55,072 nt of DNA from assembly GCF_000423925.1 (NCBI RefSeq), contig NZ_AUIX01000040.1, positions 1-55,072 on the forward strand. Reading direction: 5' to 3'. A program made the position numbers and the translations under genes. Source of the stretch: Butyrivibrio sp. VCD2006 (GTDB lineage Bacteria; Bacillota; Clostridia; Lachnospirales; Lachnospiraceae). Of this stretch, positions 7,159 to 16,056 are shown piece after piece; positions within the stretch are counted from its first letter, which is position 1, and every line of letters starts with the position of its first letter. The notes under the pieces are model-generated. The model ran no database searches and was not told the origin of the DNA. It saw only the letters and a program-made list of their open reading frames with translations.

Positions 7159-9640
7159 TATTTATTTTGCAACAAATACTTTTAATTATGGCGATTTCTA
7201 CTCTGGAGAGACCAGGAATAGGTTTGATGAGTCTAAGGGTAATGTTGCATTTTTTCGTCAGGTAATGGATTATGATGCACTTAAAAAGCTGAGAAATCAT
7301 CCAAAGATGAGGGGATCGCTCAACTCGAATTACTATATGGCTCATATTAGCCAGGTTAGAGTGCTTGATCCGAACTTTGCTTCGGTAATGATTTCAGACA
7401 GAAAAATCGATCCGGTTATAGAAGCAGAGAATAAAAAGAATGATGCGGAATATGGCTATCCGGAAGACAATGACTATTATCCTCTATTAGAGGAAATTGT
7501 TGTTGATAACAAGGAATTGTCATATGCTGATCAAATGCTTGGGAAATGGCTTAAGAGTGGTCAGGGATTAGATGAAAAACAGTCTGAGGAAAATCCCTTT
7601 GGTCTGTTTTTAAAGCAGAGGGTTGAAACAGATCTGTCTGATAAGACAGTTACTCCAGAAGAAGCGGGTTTCGAAGAAATAGATGATACAGACCCATACT
7701 ATTACATGTACGAAGAAGCTGCCGGCAAGAAGAAAAAAAGCTCGGAAGATATTGATAAGGCGCGGCTCTACGAGGAAAAGTACGGCAGTATCTTTAGGGC
7801 GTTTGAGGAAGTATCTCAGGAAGAAATCATACATGCACCTGTGGACCAGTATTCTTTTGTAAATGCAGGTCCTGGAACGGGTAAAACATATACACTCATG
7901 AAAAAAATGACGTATATGATGGATGAACTTGGTGTGGATCCGGAAGGAATACTTGTTCTGTGTTTTACTAATGCTGCAGTTAATGAGATAAAGGCCAGAA
8001 TCAAGAAGTATGCGGAGGAAGAGGGGGACAGATCATTCATCAATGTAGATGTAAGAACATTCCATTCTTTTTCGTGGCTTCTTATAAGTCAGGCAAATGA
8101 ATTATTTCATGATCGTCCGAATTATTCATATATTGATATCAGTAAGCTTAATTATGACCAGAGTATAAGGAAAGCAACTGAGATTATTAGAAAATTTGGG
8201 GATGAAGTTTTTGGAGGGTGCGACCATCTTATAGTTGATGAGATACAGGATTTAACAGATGAGAGAGGCTATCTTGTTATTACTATGGTAGATGAATGCA
8301 TCAAAAATGGTGTTGGAATAACTGTTCTCGGAGATTCCTGTCAGGCAATATATGATTATTCTGATGATGACACTGTTTATGAACTAAAGTCTGACAGGTT
8401 TTATAAGTATATGTTCTCCAAGTTTTTTGATGTGGGAACGTTTTATCGCCTTGATAAAAACCATAGACAGACGCAAGACCTCATCAAGAGAACACAGCCA
8501 CTAAGAGAAGCAATACTTGATACGAGAGTTGAAGGAAAGAAAGCTGCTGTAAAGAGAGCAATTGAAGGACTTAAAAAGAGTGTTTCTACTCTTACTACAG
8601 GCTCTCTTTCAATGAAGTATTCTCAGTATGAATTCAATATGCTGACGGAAGAGGGTACAGCCTGCCTTATGTGTAGGAATAATGCGCAGGTGTTAGCTAC
8701 ATCCAGTAATCTTCGAAAGAAGGGAATTAAGCATGTTGTTAATGCATATAATGAGTTTGAGTATTTATCAGACTGGATTGGAAAAATATTTGGACTCTTC
8801 ACTAAAGAAATAATAACTTATGATGAATTCAAGGATTTAAGCGAGAAATATAAGCTCAAGATTGATGTTGATGAAGTATGGATTAGACTGCAGGATCTGA
8901 TTGGAAGCCAGAACAATGTGCAGAAGATTTCCGAGATACTTAAGGCGGTAGCGAAATCAAAGGTTGATGATCCTGTTTTCAGAAATGTTCCTAAAGAGAA
9001 ACTGATTGTTTCTAATATTCATAAGTCCAAGGGACGTGAATATGATACGGTAGTCGTTGAAACCAAGTTTCTTAACCGACTCATAAATGAATCTGCAAGC
9101 ATTAAGAGTGTTCAGCAATATGTTCAGGAAGCAAAGACGATGTATGTGGCCGTAACAAGACCAAGAACAAATCTGTTTTTTAATTCATTAGCGGGAACAA
9201 ATGTATCTTTGAAAAAAATAAAAAGCACAGGAAGAAAACGCTGGGTAAGAGGGGATGGATCCAACTTAAAAACAATAGAGGTCAGAGCAATGAGTGATGC
9301 TGATGTGGATTCATACAATACACCTGACATTCAGGAATACATTATCAAAAATGTAAAAGAAGGCGATGAAATCAAGCTTGTGCTGGACAGATATTCCAGC
9401 AGCGCCATGTATAATGTGGTTCATGTATCTGTAAGAGGAGAAAGAGTAATAGGCAGAGTAACAGATGATTTTGTTGAAGATGTAGATGCAATTATTACTC
9501 CTTATGGCTCACCATGGCCAAGACGTATAACAGATTTATTTGTTTCCGGAGTTCATACACAGATAAGCCAGGATTACAAACAGGCATGGTGTTGGGTGGA
9601 TTTCTGCGGATTAGGAAGCGGACATACAGATATCTACTAA
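7136..9640 (+). CDS. UvrD/Rep-type superfamily 1 helicase
   Basis: The product is 834 residues. The first ~235 residues are an acidic extension without a recognised domain. The SF1A helicase core follows: Walker A G-P-G-T-G-K-T (about 245-251), Walker B D-E-I-Q-D (about 368-372), motif III G-D-S-C-Q-A-I-Y (about 399-406), H-K-S-K-G-R-E-Y-D (about 629-637) and motif VI Y-V-A-V-T-R-P-R (about 670-677). About 150 residues follow that could form a separate small domain. The GTG start overlaps the Hsp70-like gene, and the DrmA-like gene starts 11 bp downstream. By family this is a 3'-5' DNA translocase. In this operon I infer a part in processing invading or damaged DNA; no nuclease domain is visible. 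Confidence 0.87.
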   Translation: MEPLEQSNIYFATNTFNYGDFYSGETRNRFDESKGNVAFFRQVMDYDALKKLRNHPKMRGSLNSNYYMAHISQVRVLDPNFASVMISDRKIDPVIEAENKKNDAEYGYPEDNDYYPLLEEIVVDNKELSYADQMLGKWLKSGQGLDEKQSEENPFGLFLKQRVETDLSDKTVTPEEAGFEEIDDTDPYYYMYEEAAGKKKKSSEDIDKARLYEEKYGSIFRAFEEVSQEEIIHAPVDQYSFVNAGPGTGKTYTLMKKMTYMMDELGVDPEGILVLCFTNAAVNEIKARIKKYAEEEGDRSFINVDVRTFHSFSWLLISQANELFHDRPNYSYIDISKLNYDQSIRKATEIIRKFGDEVFGGCDHLIVDEIQDLTDERGYLVITMVDECIKNGVGITVLGDSCQAIYDYSDDDTVYELKSDRFYKYMFSKFFDVGTFYRLDKNHRQTQDLIKRTQPLREAILDTRVEGKKAAVKRAIEGLKKSVSTLTTGSLSMKYSQYEFNMLTEEGTACLMCRNNAQVLATSSNLRKKGIKHVVNAYNEFEYLSDWIGKIFGLFTKEIITYDEFKDLSEKYKLKIDVDEVWIRLQDLIGSQNNVQKISEILKAVAKSKVDDPVFRNVPKEKLIVSNIHKSKGREYDTVVVETKFLNRLINESASIKSVQQYVQEAKTMYVAVTRPRTNLFFNSLAGTNVSLKKIKSTGRKRWVRGDGSNLKTIEVRAMSDADVDSYNTPDIQEYIIKNVKEGDEIKLVLDRYSSSAMYNVVHVSVRGERVIGRVTDDFVEDVDAIITPYGSPWPRRITDLFVSGVHTQISQDYKQAWCWVDFCGLGSGHTDIY

Positions 9641-9650
9641 GGAGATAGCG

Positions 9651-12600
9651 GTGGATTTTACAAAATATTATAAGGCGAGGGATGTTGTAAAAGAAATACT
9701 GGAAAAAGATTTGCTTGGTCCACTGACTGAGGACGAAGTTATCAATGATTATCCTATAATGTATTACATTGTTGGGAAACTCTATCCACAGCAGTGCAGA
9801 TATACAATAGACCGTGCCAGTGCTGAAGATGTTGGAAATACAGAAGATGAACAGAATTTGTCTTTGGATGATGGCAGAGTACCATCATCCATGGGCATTT
9901 CTTTTTCATTGTCAAAAAATGCGAGTAAATTATGGATATCAGTTTCGGCTGCGTCTTATATGCCCAAAAGTGAAAATGAAGAGCAGCCTAACGAGAAGCC
10001 TGGAGATGATGATAAAAGAGTTTTATGGCAAAGGCAAAAAGTTGAAAAGAATGATATTGAGATTGATGCCTCGGGACTGAGTGCCAGACAAAGAGTAGAG
10101 GTTGACGTTACTGATGGTTTAAAGTTGATCCTTAATTGTCACAAGATATATCCTGATGGAAGTAAAACAGTAACAGCAACACTTATCAACACTTTTGAGC
10201 AGAGTTCCAAGGAAAAAAGACCTTGGGTTAATCAGCATACTTTCTTTCAACCACAGATTACTATCAGGGCATCAAAGGATAGTTTTACAGACATTAGAAA
10301 AAACGTCTCGGTTAGTGTGAACAAGGATAACCAAGAGATGGAAATGCTGTACTCAAAGCACCGTAATTATGTTACCGGTCATGGATGTGCAGCTGATTAC
10401 TGCTTAGAAGGTGATGATATTGTTTTAAAGTCATTATTTCTTCCTGTATATGAGCTTAACCAAATGATGCCTGCGCAGAACTCAAAAAGCCAGGTCTTGT
10501 CAATGAAATATCTGGCAATTACAGATAAAAAAGCTCTTATCAATAATCTACTTGATTGGATTGAAGATTATAAAGTATGGATTGATGCTTGTGAAAATGT
10601 AGTTACTGATATTTCTACTGGGTATAAAGAAGCTGCTGAAGACAATATAAAAAAATGCAGGGCAACATATAGCGTGATAGTTAAGTCAATACACTGCCTT
10701 GAAGATGATGTGGTATATAAAGCTTTTTCATATGCAAATGAAGCTATGTTTATGCAGAGGAAGCAAACATTGGAACGGAAGGGAAATCATGTGGACGAGG
10801 ATGCTATAAGATGGTATCCCTTTCAGCTTGCGTTCTTCCTACAGGAAATTATTTCTTTTGCAGAGCCTAAGTCTGCAGAAAGGGAAAATGTTGACCTGCT
10901 TTGGTTTCCTACTGGTGGAGGTAAGACTGAGGCTTATCTTGGAATTGCAGCTTTTGTTATCTTCTTAAGGCGTATGCGAGACAGGGACTTTGGGGCAGGA
11001 GTTTCAATAATCATGAGATATACACTGCGACTCCTTACGTTTCAACAGTTTGAACGTGCATCTGCATTGATATGTGCCTGTGAACTTTTGAGACAGAAAT
11101 ATAAGTTGCCTGGTGGAGAGATATCAATTGGACTATGGGCTGGTAAGGCATTAACCCCCAATTCTATAGAGATGGCGGATAAGATACTTAATGGTTATCC
11201 GGATCCGGATAATGCCAGCAGTAATCCAATGCAGTTGGAGAAATGTCCTTGGTGCGGCGATAGTCTTGATAGAGACAATTATTCATGTAGCAGGGAAAGT
11301 GTGCGAATGCATATCAGGTGCGGAAATCATAAGTGCAAGTTCACAAATGGCCTTCCGGTACACCTGATTGATGAGGAAATATACAGATATAGACCAAGCT
11401 TTTTGATTGCGACGGTTGATAAATTTGCTCAAGTTGCGCAGAGAGAGCAGTCGTTTTCCATATTTGGAAAAAAAGGAGTAATAAAGCCTCCGGAGTTGAT
11501 AATACAAGATGAGCTTCATCTGATTTCAGGACCACTGGGGACGATTACGGGTATATATGAAGCTGCTTTTAAGAAAATGTGTACGCATAATGGGATAAGA
11601 GCAAAGGTTATCGCTTCAACAGCTACTATCAAAAACGCCAAAGAACAGATTAATGCGTTGTATGCTTCCGGAGTAACGCAGTTTCCTCCGCAGGGTATAG
11701 ATGCGGATGACTCTTTCTTTGCTATAAAATCATCACGGAATAAGAGACCTTCCAGAATGTACATGGGGTGCATGGGAACAGGTACCAGTGCAACGACAAT
11801 GATGATCAGAGTGATGGCTGCAACACTCTATGCTACAAGATATCTGGAAGAATTGGGATATGATGAACAGATAATTGATTCATTTTGGACTATAACAAGT
11901 TATTTCAATACTTTAAGAGAATTGGGAGGAGCAATAGTCCGTGTAAATGATAATGTTCAGGATAGGTTTGGGTATCTGAAGGAAACAAAGCTCAAGGATG
12001 TTTATCCAATAACTGGCGGGCAACTCAGATATGGCAACTATATTGAGCTTACGAGCCGTGAAAAAAGCGAGAATATAGGTAAGATAATTCAGAACGAATT
12101 ACTTATAAGATATACAAAAGAAAAGGCAGCGATGCCCTATGATTTTATATTGTCATCAAATATGATTTCTGTCGGTATCGATATTGCAAGGCTTAATACT
12201 ATGCTTATGGTTGGTCAGCCTAAGACAACTGCTGAGTATATTCAGGCAACGAGTAGAGTAGGAAGAGATACACCCGGATTTGTATTCACAATGTACAATT
12301 ATATGAGATCAAGGGATAAGTCATATTTTGAGCAGTTTTGTCAGTATCATGAAGCATTTTATAAGTATGTAGAAGCAACAAGTGTAACACCGTTTGCTGA
12401 GAGAGCCAGGGATAGAGCCCTTCATACACTTTATGTAATGCTTTGCCGTTTCTATATTCCGGAATTGGCTGGGAATAATGCGGCTGGTAGGTATAAACGG
12501 AGCTTGTCTGGGCTTGAGGAAATAAGAGATTATATCCTTGATTATGTTAATACAGTAGATCCGGATGAATATGATAATGTCTTAGATGAACTTAAGGATA

Positions 12601-12776
12601 TAGAACTGGAATGGGAAGCTCGCGCAAGAGAGAATTCTTCGATGACATATATAAAGTCGCTTTATCAGAAGGAACCGGCTTTGTTTGGTGAGGATTACGA
12701 AGAAGAGAACCGGTTTAGGGTTATGAACTCTATGAGAAGTGTGGAAACCTCAGTGCAGGTTATAACAAGGGAGTAA
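9651..12776 (+). CDS. drmA-like: DrmA-like DISARM-type SF2 helicase
   Basis: The 1041-residue product has an N-terminal ~400-residue region without a known motif and then an SF2 helicase: Walker A W-F-P-T-G-G-G-K-T-E-A-Y-L (about 417-429), a Cys-rich zinc-finger insert (C-P-W-C-G ... C-x12-C-G-x-H-K-C, about 532-562), an unusual motif II D-E-L-H-L (about 620-624), S-T-A-T (about 654-657), and C-terminal motifs V-G-I-D-I-A-R-L and Q-A-T-S-R-V-G-R (about 865-872). D-E-L-H plus the strict Q-A-T-S-R-V-G-R block and the directly adjacent DUF1998 partner match DrmA of DISARM anti-phage systems. Start GTG with AAGGAG 7 bases upstream. The next gene begins 1 bp after the stop. Confidence 0.82.
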   Translation: MDFTKYYKARDVVKEILEKDLLGPLTEDEVINDYPIMYYIVGKLYPQQCRYTIDRASAEDVGNTEDEQNLSLDDGRVPSSMGISFSLSKNASKLWISVSAASYMPKSENEEQPNEKPGDDDKRVLWQRQKVEKNDIEIDASGLSARQRVEVDVTDGLKLILNCHKIYPDGSKTVTATLINTFEQSSKEKRPWVNQHTFFQPQITIRASKDSFTDIRKNVSVSVNKDNQEMEMLYSKHRNYVTGHGCAADYCLEGDDIVLKSLFLPVYELNQMMPAQNSKSQVLSMKYLAITDKKALINNLLDWIEDYKVWIDACENVVTDISTGYKEAAEDNIKKCRATYSVIVKSIHCLEDDVVYKAFSYANEAMFMQRKQTLERKGNHVDEDAIRWYPFQLAFFLQEIISFAEPKSAERENVDLLWFPTGGGKTEAYLGIAAFVIFLRRMRDRDFGAGVSIIMRYTLRLLTFQQFERASALICACELLRQKYKLPGGEISIGLWAGKALTPNSIEMADKILNGYPDPDNASSNPMQLEKCPWCGDSLDRDNYSCSRESVRMHIRCGNHKCKFTNGLPVHLIDEEIYRYRPSFLIATVDKFAQVAQREQSFSIFGKKGVIKPPELIIQDELHLISGPLGTITGIYEAAFKKMCTHNGIRAKVIASTATIKNAKEQINALYASGVTQFPPQGIDADDSFFAIKSSRNKRPSRMYMGCMGTGTSATTMMIRVMAATLYATRYLEELGYDEQIIDSFWTITSYFNTLRELGGAIVRVNDNVQDRFGYLKETKLKDVYPITGGQLRYGNYIELTSREKSENIGKIIQNELLIRYTKEKAAMPYDFILSSNMISVGIDIARLNTMLMVGQPKTTAEYIQATSRVGRDTPGFVFTMYNYMRSRDKSYFEQFCQYHEAFYKYVEATSVTPFAERARDRALHTLYVMLCRFYIPELAGNNAAGRYKRSLSGLEEIRDYILDYVNTVDPDEYDNVLDELKDIELEWEARARENSSMTYIKSLYQKEPALFGEDYEEENRFRVMNSMRSVETSVQVITRE

Positions 12777-12777
12777 T

Positions 12778-14631
12778 ATGGCATTTAAAATCAAGCCAAA
12801 AACTGAAGGAAAAACAACAACATACAGATTCAAGATTGCCGGAGAGATAAGAAAATCTCAGAGTATCACAACGTATGGTCCGGGAGCCCTGATTGATTTG
12901 CCAAGAATCAGTGGCATTATTAGTGGTACTGACAACTGGGAAAGCTCGTTGGGCAAGCCTAATTTCGTGAAGATGAAGATTCACGAGAGAAATCTTGAAA
13001 GAATCCTGGGGAAAAAGTATTTTATCCAGGCTTCTACAGTGCCGGATAAAAGATATATAAATGGAATAAACATAGAGCGATTCCCTGAGTATTGTTACTG
13101 CCCTGAGTGTGGTGCTCTTGATAAATACTATAAGATTGCGAAAAAGACTAACAATGTAACGGACTATAACAGTGATTCATTCTGCGGTATTTGTTATCAG
13201 TCAAAATCGAGAAATGTAAAGCTGATACCGTCCAGATTTGTTGTAGCATGTACCTGTGGGCATATGGATGAATTTCCATATGAATGGTGGGTACATAGAA
13301 ATGGCGGCAGATGTGCTAACCCTAAGCTCACGATAGAGATGTCAAAGACGACTAGTAGCCTTGACGGAATTACTATTAAGTGCCAGTGCGGAGCAAAAGA
13401 GAACCTCGAAGGAGTAATGGATAGGGGCTCTTTACATATGCTGAGATGCTATGGTGCAATGCCCTGGCTTGGAAAAAATGAGGACTATAGGGGATGGTAT
13501 TCTGAAAATACCCCAGATGACCCTTGTGATAAGGAACTGAGAGTTCTTCAGCGTGGAGCAAACAATGTATACTATTCGGATATCGTATCAGCGCTGACAA
13601 TTCCTCCATATAGTTCTAGGGTTCAGCGTATACTTGCTGGCGATATGGAAATATTGGAGCAGTACAATGGTATGCCTGACAATCTTAAAAAGGCAAATCT
13701 GGAATACTATTTCACCACACATGAAGATAGACTTAGATGTACTTATGAGAAGTTCCTGCAGGATCTTGATTATGCGCTGGGGATAGAATCAGATAACTAC
13801 AACGAGTTAAAAGACCTTGTTGGTGGCGAATATGACGCTTTATGTGATGAAGACTGTTCAGATCCTGATTTCCTTACAATAGAATCGGATGTTCCCAATG
13901 AATTTGAAGGACTTATAGACCAGGTGAAGATAGTAGGTAGATTGCGGGAAGTGGAGGTGCTGAGAGGCTTTAAAAGAATAGCAGTTGATGAGGGGCTCAC
14001 AGCACAGTTATCAAGAAAGCCATTGGACTGGCTACCGGGAAATGAATTATATGGTGAAGGGATTTTTATTCGCCTTAATGAACAGGAAGTTCAGAAGTGG
14101 GAAGCAAGAAATGCTGTCAGATACTCAAAGCTTGTAGGAAGAGCAAAAGACAATTTCTTTGCAGGAAAAAGAGTATCTGATGGAAATACACGATATATAT
14201 TACTTCATACATTATCGCATTTGATTTTAAGAGAACTGACAATGCAGTGCGGATATTCAGCAGCATCGATAAAGGAAAAGATATATTCTTCTGAAGGTGG
14301 CGATAAGCCTATGTGCGGATTGCTCATATATACAGCTGCTTCTGATTCTGACGGAAGCCTGGGCGGCCTGGCAAGACAGGGGGTTACAGAGAAGCTGCGA
14401 GATATTCTGATGAATATGATAGAGAATGCAAGCTGGTGTTCTAATGACCCTATATGCATCGAGTCTCAGGCACAGGGATATGCTTCGCTGAATTATGCGG
14501 CTTGCCATGCATGTTCGCTGCTTCCAGAAACAAGCTGTGAATGTTCAAACATTCTGTTGGACAGAGCTGCTATTATTGGAACAACAGAAGATGCTAAGCT
14601 AGGATATTTTTCAAGGCTTACGGATTTTTGA
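12778..14631 (+). CDS. drmB-like: DrmB-like DUF1998 protein
   Basis: The 617-residue product has an N-terminal region opening R-K-S-Q-S-I-T-T-Y-G-P-G-A-L-I-D, zinc-binding clusters (Y-C-P-E-C-G near 107, C-G-I-C near 139, C-T-C-G-H near 160) and the C-terminal DUF1998 domain: L-L-H-T-L-S-H-L-I-L-R-E-L (about 475-487), C-G-Y-S-A-A-S-I-K-E-K-I-Y, G-L-L-I-Y-T-A-A-S-D-S-D-G-S-L-G-G-L (about 514-531) and L-L-P-E-T-S-C-E (about 581-588). These are the DrmB signatures. DrmA and DrmB act together in DISARM to restrict phage DNA. The genes are almost fused (1 bp apart). No DrmC phospholipase-D nuclease, DrmD or methyltransferase gene follows; the nearest downstream gene is a macro-domain/HTH protein. 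Confidence 0.85.
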   Translation: MAFKIKPKTEGKTTTYRFKIAGEIRKSQSITTYGPGALIDLPRISGIISGTDNWESSLGKPNFVKMKIHERNLERILGKKYFIQASTVPDKRYINGINIERFPEYCYCPECGALDKYYKIAKKTNNVTDYNSDSFCGICYQSKSRNVKLIPSRFVVACTCGHMDEFPYEWWVHRNGGRCANPKLTIEMSKTTSSLDGITIKCQCGAKENLEGVMDRGSLHMLRCYGAMPWLGKNEDYRGWYSENTPDDPCDKELRVLQRGANNVYYSDIVSALTIPPYSSRVQRILAGDMEILEQYNGMPDNLKKANLEYYFTTHEDRLRCTYEKFLQDLDYALGIESDNYNELKDLVGGEYDALCDEDCSDPDFLTIESDVPNEFEGLIDQVKIVGRLREVEVLRGFKRIAVDEGLTAQLSRKPLDWLPGNELYGEGIFIRLNEQEVQKWEARNAVRYSKLVGRAKDNFFAGKRVSDGNTRYILLHTLSHLILRELTMQCGYSAASIKEKIYSSEGGDKPMCGLLIYTAASDSDGSLGGLARQGVTEKLRDILMNMIENASWCSNDPICIESQAQGYASLNYAACHACSLLPETSCECSNILLDRAAIIGTTEDAKLGYFSRLTDF

Positions 14632-14840
14632 TTCTGAATGAATTTATAGTGAAAAGATTTACGACACCTTTCAATTCTTAAGTTCCCCGTGGGATTTATG
14701 TTCATATGTTTTTCAGTGTTGGTGTTGTGCTTTGTCATTGTAGAGATCATTAAGAGTACAAAAGGTAAAAAGAAATGAAACCAAGATCGGTTGTAACAAA
14801 CATTGACAGTTGATAGTTTTACATCGGGATGGAGATTTGA

Positions 14841-15839
14841 ATGCCGTTATTTATTTCAAGGAACATGATAGATGAATTAGAAGTTGATGCTATAGTAGAC
14901 CCAACTGAAGTCTGGCCAATCAGATCAGTTAATGATCTCTCTGCTGGAGTTAATAAAAGACTATGTTTACCAGCGTTAGATTATATTATAGAAACTGGTA
15001 AAGAAACAGATAATCTCATAATTGGACAGATAGCAATAACACCGGGATATGGAATCAATACGAAATTCATCATTCATGTTGTTTTTCCAAAAGTTATCAA
15101 TGGAGATATAGACATGGAACAGGTTCTTAAATGTTATGAAAACTGTCTTAGAGTAGCTGTCGATAACAATTTAAAATCCATTGCATTCCTGTTTTTATTA
15201 GATGATGGGTGTGATGAATCAATAATATACGAGTTTCAGGATGAAATAGATCGGATTAATAGTTTTCTGGAACATGATGATATTGATGTATATCTTAACT
15301 TTGAAGATTTATCGAACGGCCATAGGGAAATCATAAAAAACTCTCTTAATAAATATATAGAAGAGCATTACCAACCAATAAGTGAGACAGAGAATTTTAA
15401 AGTATGTAGTGCTCATGAAGACTACGACTCCGATGATACCTTTGATTATGATAGTTTTGATAAAATGGAGGAAGTACTATCTGAGAGAATAGATAACATG
15501 ACTGGTACCTTCTCGGAGTTTCTTCTTCAAACTATAAGAAGTAAGGGAATGACTAATGCTGATGTTTACAGGAGAGCAATTGTTGATAAAAAGGTCTTTT
15601 CAAAGATAAAGAATAACCCCGAATATCATCCTCAAAAAATGACAGCATTATGCTTGTGCATAGGTGCTAAGCTAAATCTTAAAGAATCGAAGGAATTACT
15701 TGCAAGGGCAGGATATGCGCTGTCGCCTTGTGATAAGACAGATGTGATATTTTCATTTTTTATAGAAAATGGAATCTATGACATGATTGAACTGGATATA
15801 CAATTAGAAGAACATGGTATGAAGGCTATGATTTCGTAA
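14841..15839 (+). CDS. Macro-domain-like protein fused to C-terminal HTH
   Basis: Residues 1-155 follow the macro-domain outline (M-P-L-F-I-S-R-N-M-I-D-E-L-E-V-D-A-I-V at the start, then I-G-Q-I-A-I-T-P-G-Y), but the ADP-ribose-binding signature is lost: A-I-V-D-P-T-E stands where A-I-V-N-A-A-N is expected, and the G-G-G-V loop is absent. After an acidic linker (about 185-215), residues 225-325 form the helical HTH-like C-terminal domain commonly attached to macro domains in Lachnospiraceae (K-G-M-T-N-A-D-V-Y-R-R-A ... A-L-C-L-C-I-G-A-K-L-N-L). It may have lost hydrolase activity and act as a nucleotide or ADP-ribose-related sensor or regulator. It lies 209 bp after drmB-like, with its own terminator at 15842, so it may be a separate transcription unit associated with the defence operon. 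Confidence 0.65.
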   Translation: MPLFISRNMIDELEVDAIVDPTEVWPIRSVNDLSAGVNKRLCLPALDYIIETGKETDNLIIGQIAITPGYGINTKFIIHVVFPKVINGDIDMEQVLKCYENCLRVAVDNNLKSIAFLFLLDDGCDESIIYEFQDEIDRINSFLEHDDIDVYLNFEDLSNGHREIIKNSLNKYIEEHYQPISETENFKVCSAHEDYDSDDTFDYDSFDKMEEVLSERIDNMTGTFSEFLLQTIRSKGMTNADVYRRAIVDKKVFSKIKNNPEYHPQKMTALCLCIGAKLNLKESKELLARAGYALSPCDKTDVIFSFFIENGIYDMIELDIQLEEHGMKAMIS

Positions 15840-15841
15840 AG

Positions 15842-15877
15842 TAGAAGGTCGCTTAATGGGCGACCTTCTATTTTTTT
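15842..15877 (+). terminator. Strong Rho-independent terminator
   Basis: An 11-bp stem TAGAAGGTCGC / GCGACCTTCTA with loop TTAATGG is followed by seven T. It begins 2 bases after the macro-domain/HTH stop codon and closes the block that starts at 4819. Confidence 0.9.
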
Positions 15878-16056
15878 ATAAATGATATATTTTTCTTGTT
15901 CAAATATTTGGAAGGAGGTGAAGTGAAAATGATACAGAACATATGATTGTTTGTGCAGAGAGGTTTATGGTACACCAAATTTGTTAGGATGAAAGCTAAA
16001 TATGGGTAATAAGATAGGTTGATGTTTAGCAAAACATTGAAAATGGAGGGTTAAAA

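Noticed and set aside
4819..14631. Calling this a standard DISARM system
   Set aside because: No DrmC, DrmD or methyltransferase gene is present within 10 kb on either side, and chaperone genes are not DISARM components.
15923..15946. Strong AAGGAGGTG followed by a 7-codon frame (leader peptide)
   Set aside because: Too short to judge and no attenuator-like stem follows; the gene at 16057 has its own RBS.
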